34,447 nt of DNA from Clostridiales bacterium. GTDB lineage: Bacteria > Bacillota > Clostridia > Oscillospirales > Oscillospiraceae. The stretch is from positions 1-34,447 of the forward strand of contig JAQXJB010000025.1 of the NCBI GenBank assembly GCA_029008095.1. Reading direction: 5' to 3'. Shown in pieces: positions 21,401 through 29,834 of the stretch. The position numbers and the translations under genes are program-made. Every line of letters starts with the position of its first letter. Position 1 is the stretch's first letter. The notes under the pieces were generated by a model. It saw nothing but the letters and a program-made list of their open reading frames with translations, was not told the DNA's origin and searched no databases.

Positions 21401-24400
21401 TTATTCCTTGTTTTCGTACATCGCCTGCTGGCGCAGGAGATTTGCGTACTTGGTCTCGGCGTTTTCGGCGGCCTTCTTGAAGAGCTCCTCAGCGCGCTCG
21501 GGGAAGGAGAGCTTCAGGGAGCTGTAGCGGACCTCGCTCATGATGAAGTCGTCATAGCTGGCGGAGGGAGCCTTGCTGTCAATGGACAGGGGATTCTTTC
21601 CGTCCGCCTCAAGGCGGGGATCGAAGCGGAAGAGATTCCAATAGCCGGCCTCAACGGCTGCCTTGGCGGTGCTCATGGACTTGCCCATGCCGTTTTTGGA
21701 GCCGTGGTTGATGCAGGGCGCGTAGGCAATGATGAGGGAGGGGCCGTTGTAGCTCTCGGCCTCGCGGATAGCCTTGATGGCCTGGTTGTAGTCCGCGCCC
21801 ATGCTGATCTGAGCAACGTAGACATAGCCATAGGAGATGGCTATCTGAGCCAGATCCTTCTTCTTCACGGACTTGCCCGCGGCGGCGAACTGAGCGACAG
21901 CGCCGGTGGGAGTGGACTTGGAGGCCTGACCGCCGGTGTTGGAGTAGACCTCGGTGTCGAATACGAAGATATTGATGTCCTCGCCGGAAGCGATAACGTG
22001 GTCAAGACCGCCGTAGCCGATGTCGTATGCCCAGCCGTCGCCGCCGAAGCACCATACGGAGGGCTTCACCAGCAGGTCGGCCTCGTCGATGATGCGGCGG
22101 ACGATGGTGCAGGCCTCGCAGGGGCACTTCTTGCCGTTGGCGAGCCAGGGACCCTCAAAGGGAGTGCCGGTAAAGTCGCGGGCGTCCAGCTCCTTGCACT
22201 TGGCGAGCAGGTCGGCTGCGGCAGCCTTGCTGCCCTCGCCGTCATCCTTGGCATCCAGCCATGCCTTTGCCAGAGCGATGAGCTCCTCGTCGGCGTACTC
22301 TATCTTGGTGAGGCGGGTCACAGCGGCGGCAAGACCGCTGCGGCGCTGGGTTACGCCGTGGAGCATACCAAGGCCGAACTCGGCGTTATCCTCGAAGAGG
22401 GAGTTGGACCACGCGGGGCCCTGTCCCTTGGAATTTACGGTGTAGGGGGTGCTGGGTGCGCTGCCGCCCCAGATGGAGGAACAGCCGGTGGCGTTGGCGA
22501 TGTGCATTCTGTCGCCGAAGAGCTGGGTGATCAGCTTGGCGTAGGGAGTCTCGCCGCAGCCGGCGCAGGCGCCGGAGAACTCGAAGAGGGGCTTCTTGAA
22601 CTGAGTTCCCTTTACGGTGCTCAGAGCGAAGGGCAGCTCCTTCTCGCGGGTCTTTACGGCGTAGTCGAATATGGGCTGATGCTTGGTCATTTCGTCGATG
22701 GGCTGCATCACAAGAGCCTTGTTCTTGGCGGGGCAGACGTTCACGCAGGAGCCGCAGCCGGTGCAGTCCAGAGGAGAGGCGATGACAGCAAGCTGATAGT
22801 CCTCGCAGCCCTTGCCCCTGAGCTGGACAAATCTGGTCTCGGCGGGAGCGCCGGCGACCTCGTCCTTGTCATAGGCGAAGGTGCGGATGGCGGCGTGGGG
22901 ACATACCAGAGAGCACTGACCGCACTGGATGCAGTTCTCGGGAATCCACTTGGGCACTTCAACGGCGATGCCGCGCTTCTCAAAGGCGGCAGCACCCTGA
23001 GGCACAGCGCCGTCGGCCATATCCATGAACGCGGAAACGGGCAGGGAGTCGCCGCGCATGTCGTTCACGGGGGTCATGATGTTGTCCACATACTTCTTCA
23101 GGTCAACGCGGTCGGTGTCAACGCCGTGGCTTGCCGCATTGGCCTCGGGATTCTTCCAGCTCTCGGGAATGGATATCTCAACAACGTTATCCAGACCGGC
23201 GTCCACAGCGGCAATGTTCATGTTGACGACCTTCTCGCCCTTGCGGCCATAGGTGGTCACGACCGCGTCCTTCATATACTTCACAGCGTCCTCGATGGGC
23301 AGGATGCCGGAGAGCTTGAAGAAGGCGGACTGAAGGATCATATTGGTGCGGCCGCCAAGACCTATTTCCCGGGCGATCTTTATGGCGTCCACGGTGTAGA
23401 ACTTTATGTTGTTCTCGGCAAGATACTTCTTGCAGGCGGCGGGCAGACGAGCCTCAAGCTCCGCCATATCCCAGCCGCAGTTGAGCAGGAAGGTGCCGCC
23501 GGGCTTGATGTCCTGAACGATGTCGTAGCGCTCGATGTAGGAAGGAGCGTGGCAGGCCACGAAGTCGGCCTTGTTGACATAGTAGGTGGACTTGATGGGG
23601 CTGTCACCGAAGCGCAGATGGGAGATGGTGACGCCGCCGGACTTCTTGGAGTCATACTGGAAATAGGCCTGGACCTTCTTGTCGGTGTGGTCGCCTATGA
23701 TCTTTATGCTGTTCTTGTTCGCGCCGACGGTACCGTCAGAGCCGAGCCCCCAGAACTTGCAGGCCACGATATCCTCGGGGGTGCAGTTGGGCTCCTCGGT
23801 GATGGGCAGGGAGAGATTGGTAACGTCGTCGGTGATGCCGATGGTGAAGGAGTTGACGGGCTTCTCGCTCTTTGCGTTGTTGAAGGCGGAGATGATGGCG
23901 CCGGGAGTGGTGTCCTTGCTGCCAAGACCGTAGCGTCCGCCGATGGTGGTGACGGAGCCGTGTCCGGCGCGGGCCAGAGCGGTGGTAACGTCCAGATAGA
24001 GGGGCTCGCCGATGCTGCCGGGCTCCTTGGTGCGGTCGAGAACCACAACGGTCTTTACGGTCTCGGGCAGGGCGGCGGCGAAGTGCTCAATGCTGAAGGG
24101 ACGATAGAGGCGGACCTTCACAAGGCCGACCTTTCCGCCCTTGGCGTTCAGATAATCAACGACCTCCTCAGCGGCTTCGCATACGCTGCCCATAGCTACC
24201 ATTACCTCGGTGGCGTCGGGTGCGCCGTAGTAATTGAAGAGCTTATAATCGGTGCCGAGACGTCTGTTGATCTCGTTCATGTATTCCTCGACCACCGCGG
24301 GGAGCGCGTTATAGGCGGAGTTTGCCGCCTCGCGGTTCTGGAAGAAGATGTCGCCGTTCTGGGCGGAGCCGCGGAGAACGGGGTGAGCGGGCATGTTCGC

Positions 24401-25018
24401 GCGGGCGCGGAATTTTGCCACCGCGTCCTTATCCAGCATCTCGCCCAGCTCTTCATAGTCCCAGACCTCGACCTTCTGCAGCTCGTGGGAGGTGCGGAAG
24501 CCGTCGAAGAAGTGGAGGAAGGGCACGCTGCCCTTGATGCTTGCCAGATGAGCCACGGCGGAGAGGTCCATTACCTCCTGGGGGCTGTTGGAGCAGAGCA
24601 TGGCGTAGCCGGTGCTGCGGCAGCCCATAACGTCGGAATGGTCGCCGAAGATGGAGAGGGCGTGGGTAGCAAGGGCGCGGGCGGAAACATGGATGACTCC
24701 GGGCTGCTGCTCGCCGGCGATCTTATACATATTGGGGATCATCAGCAACAGACCCTGAGAAGCGGTGAAGGTGGTGGTCAGGGCGCCGGAGACGATAGAA
24801 CCGTGGACAGCGCCTGCCGCGCCGCCCTCGGACTGCATTTCCACGACCTTTACGGTCTGGTCAAAAAGGTTCTTTCTTCCGTCGGCAGACCATTTGTCAA
24901 CCAGCTCTGCCATAACAGAGGAGGGGGTAATGGGGTAGATGGCAGCCACGTCGGTGAACGCATATGCTACATGCGCCGCGGCGGTGTTGCCGTCCATGGT
25001 TTTCAGTTTTCTTGCCAC
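21401..25018 (-). CDS. nifJ: Pyruvate:ferredoxin (flavodoxin) oxidoreductase
   Basis: A single-chain 1205-residue PFOR that converts pyruvate and CoA to acetyl-CoA, CO2 and reduced ferredoxin, the central catabolic step of many anaerobes. The order is standard: N-terminal domain with YPITPSSVMAELVD (about 28-41), a middle gamma-like region (FWGLGSDGTVGANKNSIKII), two [4Fe-4S] motifs CIQCGQCSLVCP (about 696-707) and CTGCGSCVNVCP (about 752-763), a further cluster segment CAGCGETPY, and the thiamine diphosphate domain with GGDGWAYDIGYGGLDH and VYSNTGGQ (about 992-1031). Length is normal. The GTG at 25018 was chosen because AAGGAGG lies six bases upstream and gives MARKLKTMDGN; an ATG seven codons earlier overlaps that site. 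It is monocistronic with its own terminator. Electrons would go to ferredoxin or flavodoxin carriers. Confidence 0.97.
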   Translation of the reverse strand: MARKLKTMDGNTAAAHVAYAFTDVAAIYPITPSSVMAELVDKWSADGRKNLFDQTVKVVEMQSEGGAAGAVHGSIVSGALTTTFTASQGLLLMIPNMYKIAGEQQPGVIHVSARALATHALSIFGDHSDVMGCRSTGYAMLCSNSPQEVMDLSAVAHLASIKGSVPFLHFFDGFRTSHELQKVEVWDYEELGEMLDKDAVAKFRARANMPAHPVLRGSAQNGDIFFQNREAANSAYNALPAVVEEYMNEINRRLGTDYKLFNYYGAPDATEVMVAMGSVCEAAEEVVDYLNAKGGKVGLVKVRLYRPFSIEHFAAALPETVKTVVVLDRTKEPGSIGEPLYLDVTTALARAGHGSVTTIGGRYGLGSKDTTPGAIISAFNNAKSEKPVNSFTIGITDDVTNLSLPITEEPNCTPEDIVACKFWGLGSDGTVGANKNSIKIIGDHTDKKVQAYFQYDSKKSGGVTISHLRFGDSPIKSTYYVNKADFVACHAPSYIERYDIVQDIKPGGTFLLNCGWDMAELEARLPAACKKYLAENNIKFYTVDAIKIAREIGLGGRTNMILQSAFFKLSGILPIEDAVKYMKDAVVTTYGRKGEKVVNMNIAAVDAGLDNVVEISIPESWKNPEANAASHGVDTDRVDLKKYVDNIMTPVNDMRGDSLPVSAFMDMADGAVPQGAAAFEKRGIAVEVPKWIPENCIQCGQCSLVCPHAAIRTFAYDKDEVAGAPAETRFVQLRGKGCEDYQLAVIASPLDCTGCGSCVNVCPAKNKALVMQPIDEMTKHQPIFDYAVKTREKELPFALSTVKGTQFKKPLFEFSGACAGCGETPYAKLITQLFGDRMHIANATGCSSIWGGSAPSTPYTVNSKGQGPAWSNSLFEDNAEFGLGMLHGVTQRRSGLAAAVTRLTKIEYADEELIALAKAWLDAKDDGEGSKAAAADLLAKCKELDARDFTGTPFEGPWLANGKKCPCEACTIVRRIIDEADLLVKPSVWCFGGDGWAYDIGYGGLDHVIASGEDINIFVFDTEVYSNTGGQASKSTPTGAVAQFAAAGKSVKKKDLAQIAISYGYVYVAQISMGADYNQAIKAIREAESYNGPSLIIAYAPCINHGSKNGMGKSMSTAKAAVEAGYWNLFRFDPRLEADGKNPLSIDSKAPSASYDDFIMSEVRYSSLKLSFPERAEELFKKAAENAETKYANLLRQQAMYENKE

Positions 25019-25250
25019 AAAAAATACCTCCTTGAGCATAGGCTCAAATATGTTAAATAATTTTTATTTTCAAAATAGTGTATTCGCATCCATTCTAACA
25101 GAATTTTACCATTTTTCTTTAATGCTGTAAATATAAAAAACGCCGAACAAAGCCCAATAAAATTGAACAAGTTCTACACTTCCGGCAAAATGACGGGCAA
25201 AATTGCAGGATTTACCTGCCGGACTTGCATTTTGGGGCGCCGCGGCAGCT

Positions 25251-26222
25251 TCAGTATTTTCCGTCCAGCACGGCGTTCTGCAGGCGGGTGAACTCCGCCT
25301 TTTCGGTGTTGTCCCTGGCGGAAAGCTCATGAACCAGATACTCCGGCGCTACGCGCTCCACCACGCCCCGGACGGCGGGGTCGGTGAAGGGCTTGTGGGT
25401 ATCGATGGTGAGAATATGACTGTAAGAGTCGGCGAAGCTGCGGAAATAGTCATAATCATGGGGAGGTGGATTTTTTATTGCCTCCTCCACATAAGCGCCG
25501 CTGACCGACTGATGCAGGTGCATGCCCCGGATGTATTTGCAAAGCTCGCCGTGGCGGTCAAGGCAGCGGTGAATGAACTCGCAGCCCTCGGCCTGACTGC
25601 GGATGGCGGTATTGGCGTTCATCAGGTGGCCGGTGTCCAGCATGATGCCCTTGTTTTCGTAATGCACCTGATCCAGCATATAGCCGGTGAGGGCGGGATC
25701 GGTGAAAGAAAAGCCCTTCCACCAAAGGTTTTCCAGCAGCAGCTCAAAGGTGTAGTCCGCGCCGTCGGTGCAGATGTTCAGCAGCTCGATAGCCGCGTCG
25801 ATAACCTCCTTGTCCGTGTGCTCCCAGCGGTAGCTGTAGCCCTCGTCGATGGAAACGTCGGAAACATGGAAAACGGCGTATTTAGCGCCCATGCGCTGGG
25901 CGTAGTCCATGTCCGCCTTGAACTGGGCGATGAAGCCCTCCCGGCAGTCGGTCAGGTACATCCGGCGGATGACCTCCTCCGAGCCGAATTTATACTTCAG
26001 CCTGTCCTCGCGTCCCTGCCAGAAGTCCACCCAATCGGAGTAAAAGACCAGATGGCAGCCCACCACCATTTCCGGCGTGACTATGCCCCGGGCGTCATCG
26101 CCGCAGCGGATGACCTCAAGGCCGTCGCAGCCGCAGGAGCGGTAGTATGCTTCAAGGGCGGCGGGGTTTTCGTATTGGGAAAGTACGCTGTTTTCGCTCA
26201 CAGCGTTTATCAGGCGGTACAT
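25251..26222 (-). CDS. Xylose-isomerase-like TIM-barrel protein (AP-endonuclease 2 family)
   Basis: A 323-residue protein of the sugar-phosphate isomerase/epimerase superfamily. KYAVFHVSDVS (about 116-126), FELLLENLWWKG (158-169), KGIMLDTGHLMNAN (190-203) and IRGMHLHQSVSG (233-244) are the barrel strands that carry metal-binding Glu, Asp and His in this family; the final strand ILTIDTHKPF may supply another. The metal is expected to be zinc or manganese. Members act on sugars, inosose or DNA abasic sites; the sequence alone does not say which, and no sugar operon lies beside it. GGAG precedes the ATG at 26222. It lies upstream of the PFOR gene in the same direction with a 230-base gap, so cotranscription is uncertain. 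Confidence 0.8.
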   Translation of the reverse strand: MYRLINAVSENSVLSQYENPAALEAYYRSCGCDGLEVIRCGDDARGIVTPEMVVGCHLVFYSDWVDFWQGREDRLKYKFGSEEVIRRMYLTDCREGFIAQFKADMDYAQRMGAKYAVFHVSDVSIDEGYSYRWEHTDKEVIDAAIELLNICTDGADYTFELLLENLWWKGFSFTDPALTGYMLDQVHYENKGIMLDTGHLMNANTAIRSQAEGCEFIHRCLDRHGELCKYIRGMHLHQSVSGAYVEEAIKNPPPHDYDYFRSFADSYSHILTIDTHKPFTDPAVRGVVERVAPEYLVHELSARDNTEKAEFTRLQNAVLDGKY

Positions 26223-26361
26223 AGCTTCATCTCCAATGCTTTTGATCCGGATGTTATTATAATGTCTGCATTTCGCGGCTTTTGCCGCGCAAATAAACCG
26301 CTTTGCGGTTTCAGAGTGTCAAAAAAGCGTTTTTCCGTAAGTGCCTATCTCTCAATCAGGT

Positions 26362-26405
26362 CGGAGATTCTTCGCGCTCCCTGCTCCGCAGGGGCTCAGA
26401 ATGAC
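26362..26405. repeat. Family A right half
   Basis: CGGAGATTCTTCGCGCTCCC then a GCTCCGCAGGGGC segment and CTCAGAATGAC. No left half precedes it. First of six repeat stretches in the gap 26223-27051. Confidence 0.65.
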
Positions 26406-26461
26406 ATGGTTTTTCAGATTTTGCGTGTCGGTCGTTATATTGCATAAGACTTCAAGTTTCT

Positions 26462-26551
26462 GTCATTCTGAACGAAGTGAAGAATCTCCCATCTTGGTTT
26501 TAGATAGGCAGTAACGTTTGCTGGGAGATTCCTCGCGTGGCTCGGAATGAC
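26462..26551. repeat. Family A palindromic repeat, full copy
   Basis: GTCATTCTGAACGAAGTGAA then GAATCTCC on the left; GGGAGATTCCTCGCGTGG and CTCGGAATGAC on the right. The left arm here uses the AACGAAGTGAAG form that is normally the complement of the right arm, so this copy is close to a perfect inverted pair. Confidence 0.8.
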
Positions 26552-26603
26552 CTGTTTTTTGGGATTGTGCGGATTGTTGTTACATTGTGCGTATCGTTAC
26601 CGC

Positions 26604-26626
26604 GCGGCAGGGGCGCGCCCCAGCCC
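26604..26626. repeat. Family C half module
   Basis: GCGGCAGGGGCGCGCCCCAG, containing the palindrome GGGGCGCGCCCC, preceded by GTATCGTTACCGC. It lacks the CGTAGGG word. Confidence 0.5.
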
Positions 26627-26670
26627 AACAATGTTATCTTTACATTGTATATATCGTTATTTCGTACAAA

Positions 26671-26775
26671 CCGGCGACCAAAGGTCGCCCCTACGGTGCG
26701 GAGGCACTCACAGCAAAAATGATATTGCGGACAAGCGGAAAGAGAAACACCGTAGGGGTGTGCATTGCACGCCCG
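26671..26775. repeat. Family B palindromic repeat, full copy
   Basis: CCGGCGACCAAAGGTCGCC leads into CCTACGGTG, and CACCGTAGGGG leads into TGTGCATTGCACGCCC. The spacer contains AATGATATTGCGG, the reverse of the TTATCGTT-type word. Confidence 0.78.
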
Positions 26776-26777
26776 TT

Positions 26778-26809
26778 TGCTGGGAGATTCCTTGCAAGCT
26801 CAGAATGAC
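26778..26809. repeat. Family A right half
   Basis: TGCTGGGAGATTCCTTGCAA then GCTCAGAATGAC, joined directly to the family B copy before it. Confidence 0.65.
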
Positions 26810-26874
26810 AGAATTTTTCGATTTTGCGGTTTATTCGGCAGACACATTATAATATTTTTTTTACGGATAAGCAA

Positions 26875-26903
26875 TGGACAAGAGCTCTACTTTTGGATAT
26901 AAT
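26875..26903 (+). promoter_or_regulatory. Promoter of the cob operon
   Basis: TGGACA (26875-26880), 17 bases, TATAAT (26898-26903). One mismatch to the sigma-A consensus overall. It predicts a leader of about 140 bases before cobT. Confidence 0.75.
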
Positions 26904-26924
26904 ATGTATCGTATAAAAAGAGTA

Positions 26925-27031
26925 ATGCCCGGACTGCCGCCGCGCTGAGCTGACAAGCGTCACCGCCGCGGTTTTTGCCGTCCGGCATATTGTTTTGCCC
27001 TAAGGCACAAAAACACCGGGGCCTGCGCCCC
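26925..27031 (+). ncRNA. Structured leader of the cob operon (candidate regulatory RNA)
   Basis: Three nested stems are visible: ATGCCCGGAC with GTCCGGCAT (26925-26934 and 26980-26988, one bulged C), CCGCG with CGCGG (26940-26944 and 26967-26971), and TGAC-AAGC-GTCA (26951-26962). Then come TTTTGCC-CTAA-GGC (to 27006) and GGGGC-CTGC-GCCCC (27018-27031). The cobalamin riboswitch B12 box and its conserved core are not found. The first hairpin is followed by ATTGTTTT, so attenuation is possible. The function is unknown. Confidence 0.5.
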
Positions 27032-27051
27032 CTATATATAAAAGGAGCGAT

Positions 27052-28116
27052 ATGATTATGACACTCAATGAAGCCCTCGCCGCCATAAAGCCCGCTGACA
27101 GAGCCGCCTACGACGCGGCGAAAAAGCGCTGGGACAGCATTGCCAAGCCCCTGGGCAGCCTCGGTCTCATGGAAGAGGCCGTATGCCGCATGGCGGCTAT
27201 GAAGGGCAGCGCGAAGGTGAAGATACATAAACGCGCCGTGGTGGTCATGTGCGCGGATAACGGCGTAGTGGCCGAGGGCGTTACCCAGACCGGCCAGGAG
27301 GTCACCGCCATCGTCACGGAAAATATGTCCACCGGCGATACCAGCGTATGCTGTATGGCGCGCGCCGCCGGAGCGGAGGTCGTGCCCGTGGATATCGGCG
27401 TGTGCCGCCCTGTGACGGGCGATAAGATACGCCACCGCTGCATCCGCCGGGGCACGGACAATATGACCCTCGGCCCCGCCATGAGCCGGGAAGAGGCCGT
27501 CGCCGCCATCGAGGTGGGCATAAACATAGTCCGTGAGCTGGCTGCGGAGGGCTATGACCTTCTCGCCACCGGAGAAATGGGCATCGGCAACACCACCACC
27601 AGCTCGGCTATAACCGCCGTCCTGCTGGAGAAAGAGCCCGCCGAGGTCACCGGCAAGGGCGCTGGACTTTCCAGCGAGGGTCTGAAGAAGAAAATAAACG
27701 CCATTGAGCGGGCCATAGCCCTTAATAAGCCCGATAAGAACGACGCCATAGACGTGCTCGCCAAGGTCGGCGGCTTTGATATCGCGGGTCTCGCGGGCGT
27801 GTTCATCGGCGGCGCGGTCTGCGGCATCCCCGTGCTGGCGGACGGCTTCATCTCCTGCGTTTCCGCCATCGTTGCCGAGCGCATATGCCCCGCCGTGGCA
27901 GACTATGTGCTGGCAAGCCACGCCTCCAAGGAGCCCGCCGGACGGCTCGTCATTGAGGCGATGGGCGCGCGTCCCTTCCTCTACGCGGATATGTGCCTTG
28001 GCGAAGGCACCGGCGCGGTGGCTGTTATGCCCCTGCTGGATATGGCTCTCGCCGTTTATGACGGCATGAGCACCTTTGAGGACATCAACATAGATGCGTA
28101 CGAGCATCTGCAATGA
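27052..28116 (+). CDS. cobT: Nicotinate-nucleotide-dimethylbenzimidazole phosphoribosyltransferase
   Basis: A 354-residue enzyme that makes alpha-ribazole 5'-phosphate from nicotinate mononucleotide and a lower-ligand base such as dimethylbenzimidazole. KRWDSIAKPLGSLGLMEE is the N-terminal signature, VVVMCADNGVVAEGVTQTGQEV the next block, TGEMGIGNTTTSSAI (173-187) the phosphate loop, and LGEGTGAVAVMPLLDMA holds E318, the counterpart of the catalytic E317 of Salmonella CobT. Length is normal. AGGAG is four bases before the ATG at 27052 and ten before a second in-frame ATG at 27058; either could be used. It heads the cob operon. No corrin-ring genes are present in this window, so the operon covers nucleotide-loop assembly and could serve either synthesis or salvage. 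Confidence 0.96.
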   Translation: MIMTLNEALAAIKPADRAAYDAAKKRWDSIAKPLGSLGLMEEAVCRMAAMKGSAKVKIHKRAVVVMCADNGVVAEGVTQTGQEVTAIVTENMSTGDTSVCCMARAAGAEVVPVDIGVCRPVTGDKIRHRCIRRGTDNMTLGPAMSREEAVAAIEVGINIVRELAAEGYDLLATGEMGIGNTTTSSAITAVLLEKEPAEVTGKGAGLSSEGLKKKINAIERAIALNKPDKNDAIDVLAKVGGFDIAGLAGVFIGGAVCGIPVLADGFISCVSAIVAERICPAVADYVLASHASKEPAGRLVIEAMGARPFLYADMCLGEGTGAVAVMPLLDMALAVYDGMSTFEDINIDAYEHLQ

Positions 28117-28155
28117 GCCCGCTTTAGGGATTTTCTTTAACGCGAGGTAGATAAT

Positions 28156-28674
28156 ATGCTCACAATCGTGACCGGCGGCTCCGCCTCGGGCAAATCCGAA
28201 TTTGCCGAGAGCCTTGTGACCGCCGGGGAGAATAAGAACAGGATCTATATTGCCACCATGCAGGTCTACGACGCCGAGGGCGAAAAGCGGGTCGCCCGCC
28301 ACCGCGCCATGCGGGCGGAGAAGGGCTTTGACACCGTGGAATGTCCCTCCGGGCTTGCCGGGGCGGATATCCCGGAGGGCTGCACCGCGCTGCTGGAATG
28401 TATGTCCAACCTATGCGCCAACGAGTGCTTCGACGTGGGCTTTGAGGGCGCGGCGGAGCGCATCATGTCCGGCGTGGAGCGGCTCTGCCGGCGGGCGAAG
28501 GACGTTGTCATCGTCACCAATGAGGTCTTTGGCGACGGCGTGGATTACCCGGAGCTGACCGAAAAATATCTTGCCGTGCTGGCTGAAATGAACCGCCGTA
28601 TCGCCGCCCGGGCCGACCGGGTCTATGAGGTGGTCTGCGGCATACCGATCGAGTGGAAAGGTGGTTCAAAATGA
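28156..28674 (+). CDS. cobU: Adenosylcobinamide kinase / adenosylcobinamide-phosphate guanylyltransferase
   Basis: A 172-residue bifunctional enzyme that phosphorylates adenosylcobinamide and then transfers GMP to it, giving adenosylcobinamide-GDP for CobS. The P-loop is GGSASGKS (7-14). IYIATMQVYDAEGEKRVARHRAMR contains the histidine that is guanylylated in Salmonella CobU (H46 there). VVIVTNEVFGDGVDYPELTEKYLAVLAEMNRRIA and VYEVVCGIPIEWK complete the family pattern; Salmonella-type enzymes have GSGIVP where this has GDGVDY. The ATG at 28156 follows cobT by 39 bases. The stop codon overlaps the cobS start as ATGA, indicating coupled translation. A shorter relative lies at 29453-29821. Confidence 0.95.
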   Translation: MLTIVTGGSASGKSEFAESLVTAGENKNRIYIATMQVYDAEGEKRVARHRAMRAEKGFDTVECPSGLAGADIPEGCTALLECMSNLCANECFDVGFEGAAERIMSGVERLCRRAKDVVIVTNEVFGDGVDYPELTEKYLAVLAEMNRRIAARADRVYEVVCGIPIEWKGGSK

Positions 28675-29438
28675 GAATACTGCGCTCCCTTGCCATGTGC
28701 TTTCTGATGTATTCCCGGGTGCCCATGCCCCGGGTGGAGTGGAAGGACGAGAACATGGCCTACGCCATGTGCTTCTTCCCTCTTGTGGGTCTGCTGGAGG
28801 GCGCCGTGCTGCTGCTCTGGTATCTTTTCTGCTCGGCGCTGAATATCGGCGCTGTGCTCTTCGCCGCCGGGGCGGTGCTGCTGCCCGTGGCGATAAACGG
28901 CGGCATACATCTGGACGGCTTCTGCGACTGCTGCGACGCGCTGGCTTCTCACCAGAGCCGTGAGCGTAAGCTGGAAATCATGAAGGACTCCTCGGCGGGC
29001 GCGTTTGCCGTCATCTGTTGCGTGGTCTATCTGCTGCTCTATACCGCCGTCTGGACGGAGGTTGAGCTGAGCGGCGGCGTGATGGCTGCGCTGGCTCTTG
29101 TTCCGGTGCTGTCCCGCTCCCTCAGCGGCTTCGGCGTGGTCAGCTTCAAGAACGCCCGTACCGGCGGCCTGCTGGCCACCTTTTCAAAGGCCGCGGACAG
29201 CAAAAAAGTGCGCGTGGTGATGGTGCTCTGGTTCATCCTTGCCTGCGCCGCCATGATATGCCTTTCGCCCGCGGTGGGCGCGGCCTGTGCCATCGGCGGG
29301 CTGGGGATGTTCGTGTTTTACCGGGTTTCCGCCTACCGCCAGTTCGGCGGCATCACCGGCGACACTGCCGGATGGTTCCTGCAGCTCTGCGAGCTTGTAT
29401 GCGCGGTGTTCGCGGTTCTGGCTCAGAAAATCTTTTAA
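28671..29438 (+). CDS. cobS: Adenosylcobinamide-GDP ribazoletransferase (cobalamin synthase)
   Basis: A 255-residue polytopic membrane enzyme that joins adenosylcobinamide-GDP to alpha-ribazole (phosphate), the assembly step of cobalamin. AINGGIHLDGFCDCCDALASH (about 75-95) is the family signature with conserved Asp residues, RKLEIMKDSSAGAFAVI is the next block, and FGGITGDTAGWFLQL near the C-terminus is also conserved. Several hydrophobic helices surround these (for example LVGLLEGAVLLLWYLFC). The ATG at 28671 has GAAAGGTGG upstream and overlaps the cobU stop; a longer GTG start was discarded. The alpha-ribazole phosphatase lies two genes downstream, so the pathway is complete from cobinamide. 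Confidence 0.95.
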   Translation: MRILRSLAMCFLMYSRVPMPRVEWKDENMAYAMCFFPLVGLLEGAVLLLWYLFCSALNIGAVLFAAGAVLLPVAINGGIHLDGFCDCCDALASHQSRERKLEIMKDSSAGAFAVICCVVYLLLYTAVWTEVELSGGVMAALALVPVLSRSLSGFGVVSFKNARTGGLLATFSKAADSKKVRVVMVLWFILACAAMICLSPAVGAACAIGGLGMFVFYRVSAYRQFGGITGDTAGWFLQLCELVCAVFAVLAQKIF

Positions 29439-29452
29439 AAGGAAGTGAGCGT

Positions 29453-29821
29453 ATGCGTCTTATTATAGGAGGAAAGGGGCAGGGCAAGCGTGAGTACGCG
29501 GCCTCGGCCTATGGGCTCGCCCCAAGCGAGATAGCCGAAAGGCTTGAGGCGGCAAAAACCGCCAGGGCGCTTTATGGTCTCGAGGAAGAGGTGGCGCGCT
29601 GCCTGCGGGAGGGCGTTGAGCCTGAGCCGCTGGTGGAGGAGCTTTGCCGGGCGAACCCTGATATAATCATCATATGCCGGGAGCTGGGCTGCGGTGTCGT
29701 TCCCATCGAGGCATTTGACCGGGAGTGGCGGGAGCGCACCGGCCGTATCTGCTGTGAGCTTGCCGGGCAGGCCGAGAGCGTTGAGCGCGTCCTCTGCGGC
29801 CTCGCCATGCGGCTGAAATAA
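29453..29821 (+). CDS. Short CobU-like P-loop protein
   Basis: A 122-residue protein resembling a CobU shortened in its middle. It opens MRLIIGGKGQGKREYA, a P-loop GGKGQGKR (6-13) in which the usual Ser/Thr after Lys is Arg. The end, PDIIIICRELGCGVVPIEAFDREWRERTGRI then LAGQAESVERVLCGLAMRLK, matches the C-terminal region of CobU (NEVGSGIVP, then the VAGLPLRLK-type finish). The RHR guanylylation segment is absent. AAAAGGAAG precedes the ATG at 29453. It sits between cobS and cobC in the operon with gaps of 14 and 13 bases. It could be a regulatory or partner subunit, a kinase-only form, or a relic kept in frame; intact coupling and codon use argue against a relic. Confidence 0.75.
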   Translation: MRLIIGGKGQGKREYAASAYGLAPSEIAERLEAAKTARALYGLEEEVARCLREGVEPEPLVEELCRANPDIIIICRELGCGVVPIEAFDREWRERTGRICCELAGQAESVERVLCGLAMRLK

Positions 29822-29834
29822 GGAGAGCGGCTTT

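Noticed and set aside
21158-25060. A very long open frame on the plus strand opposite the PFOR gene
   Set aside because: It is the antisense shadow of the PFOR gene, rich in Gly/Val/Ala/Leu with no domain pattern and no ribosome site. Long antisense frames are expected in GC-rich codon-biased genes. The same reasoning rejects 459-1439, 8403-9608, 18023-19351 and 26887-28302.
25019-25250. Redox (Rex-type) operator before the PFOR gene
   Set aside because: Only a short GAAC/GTTC inverted pair and AT-rich DNA are visible; no Rex-like TTGTGAA/TTCACAA pair is present. A minus-strand TAGAAT with extended -10 exists but lacks a good -35.
26904-27051. Cobalamin riboswitch upstream of cobT
   Set aside because: The B12 box and the conserved core sequences are not present. 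It is reported only as a structured leader.
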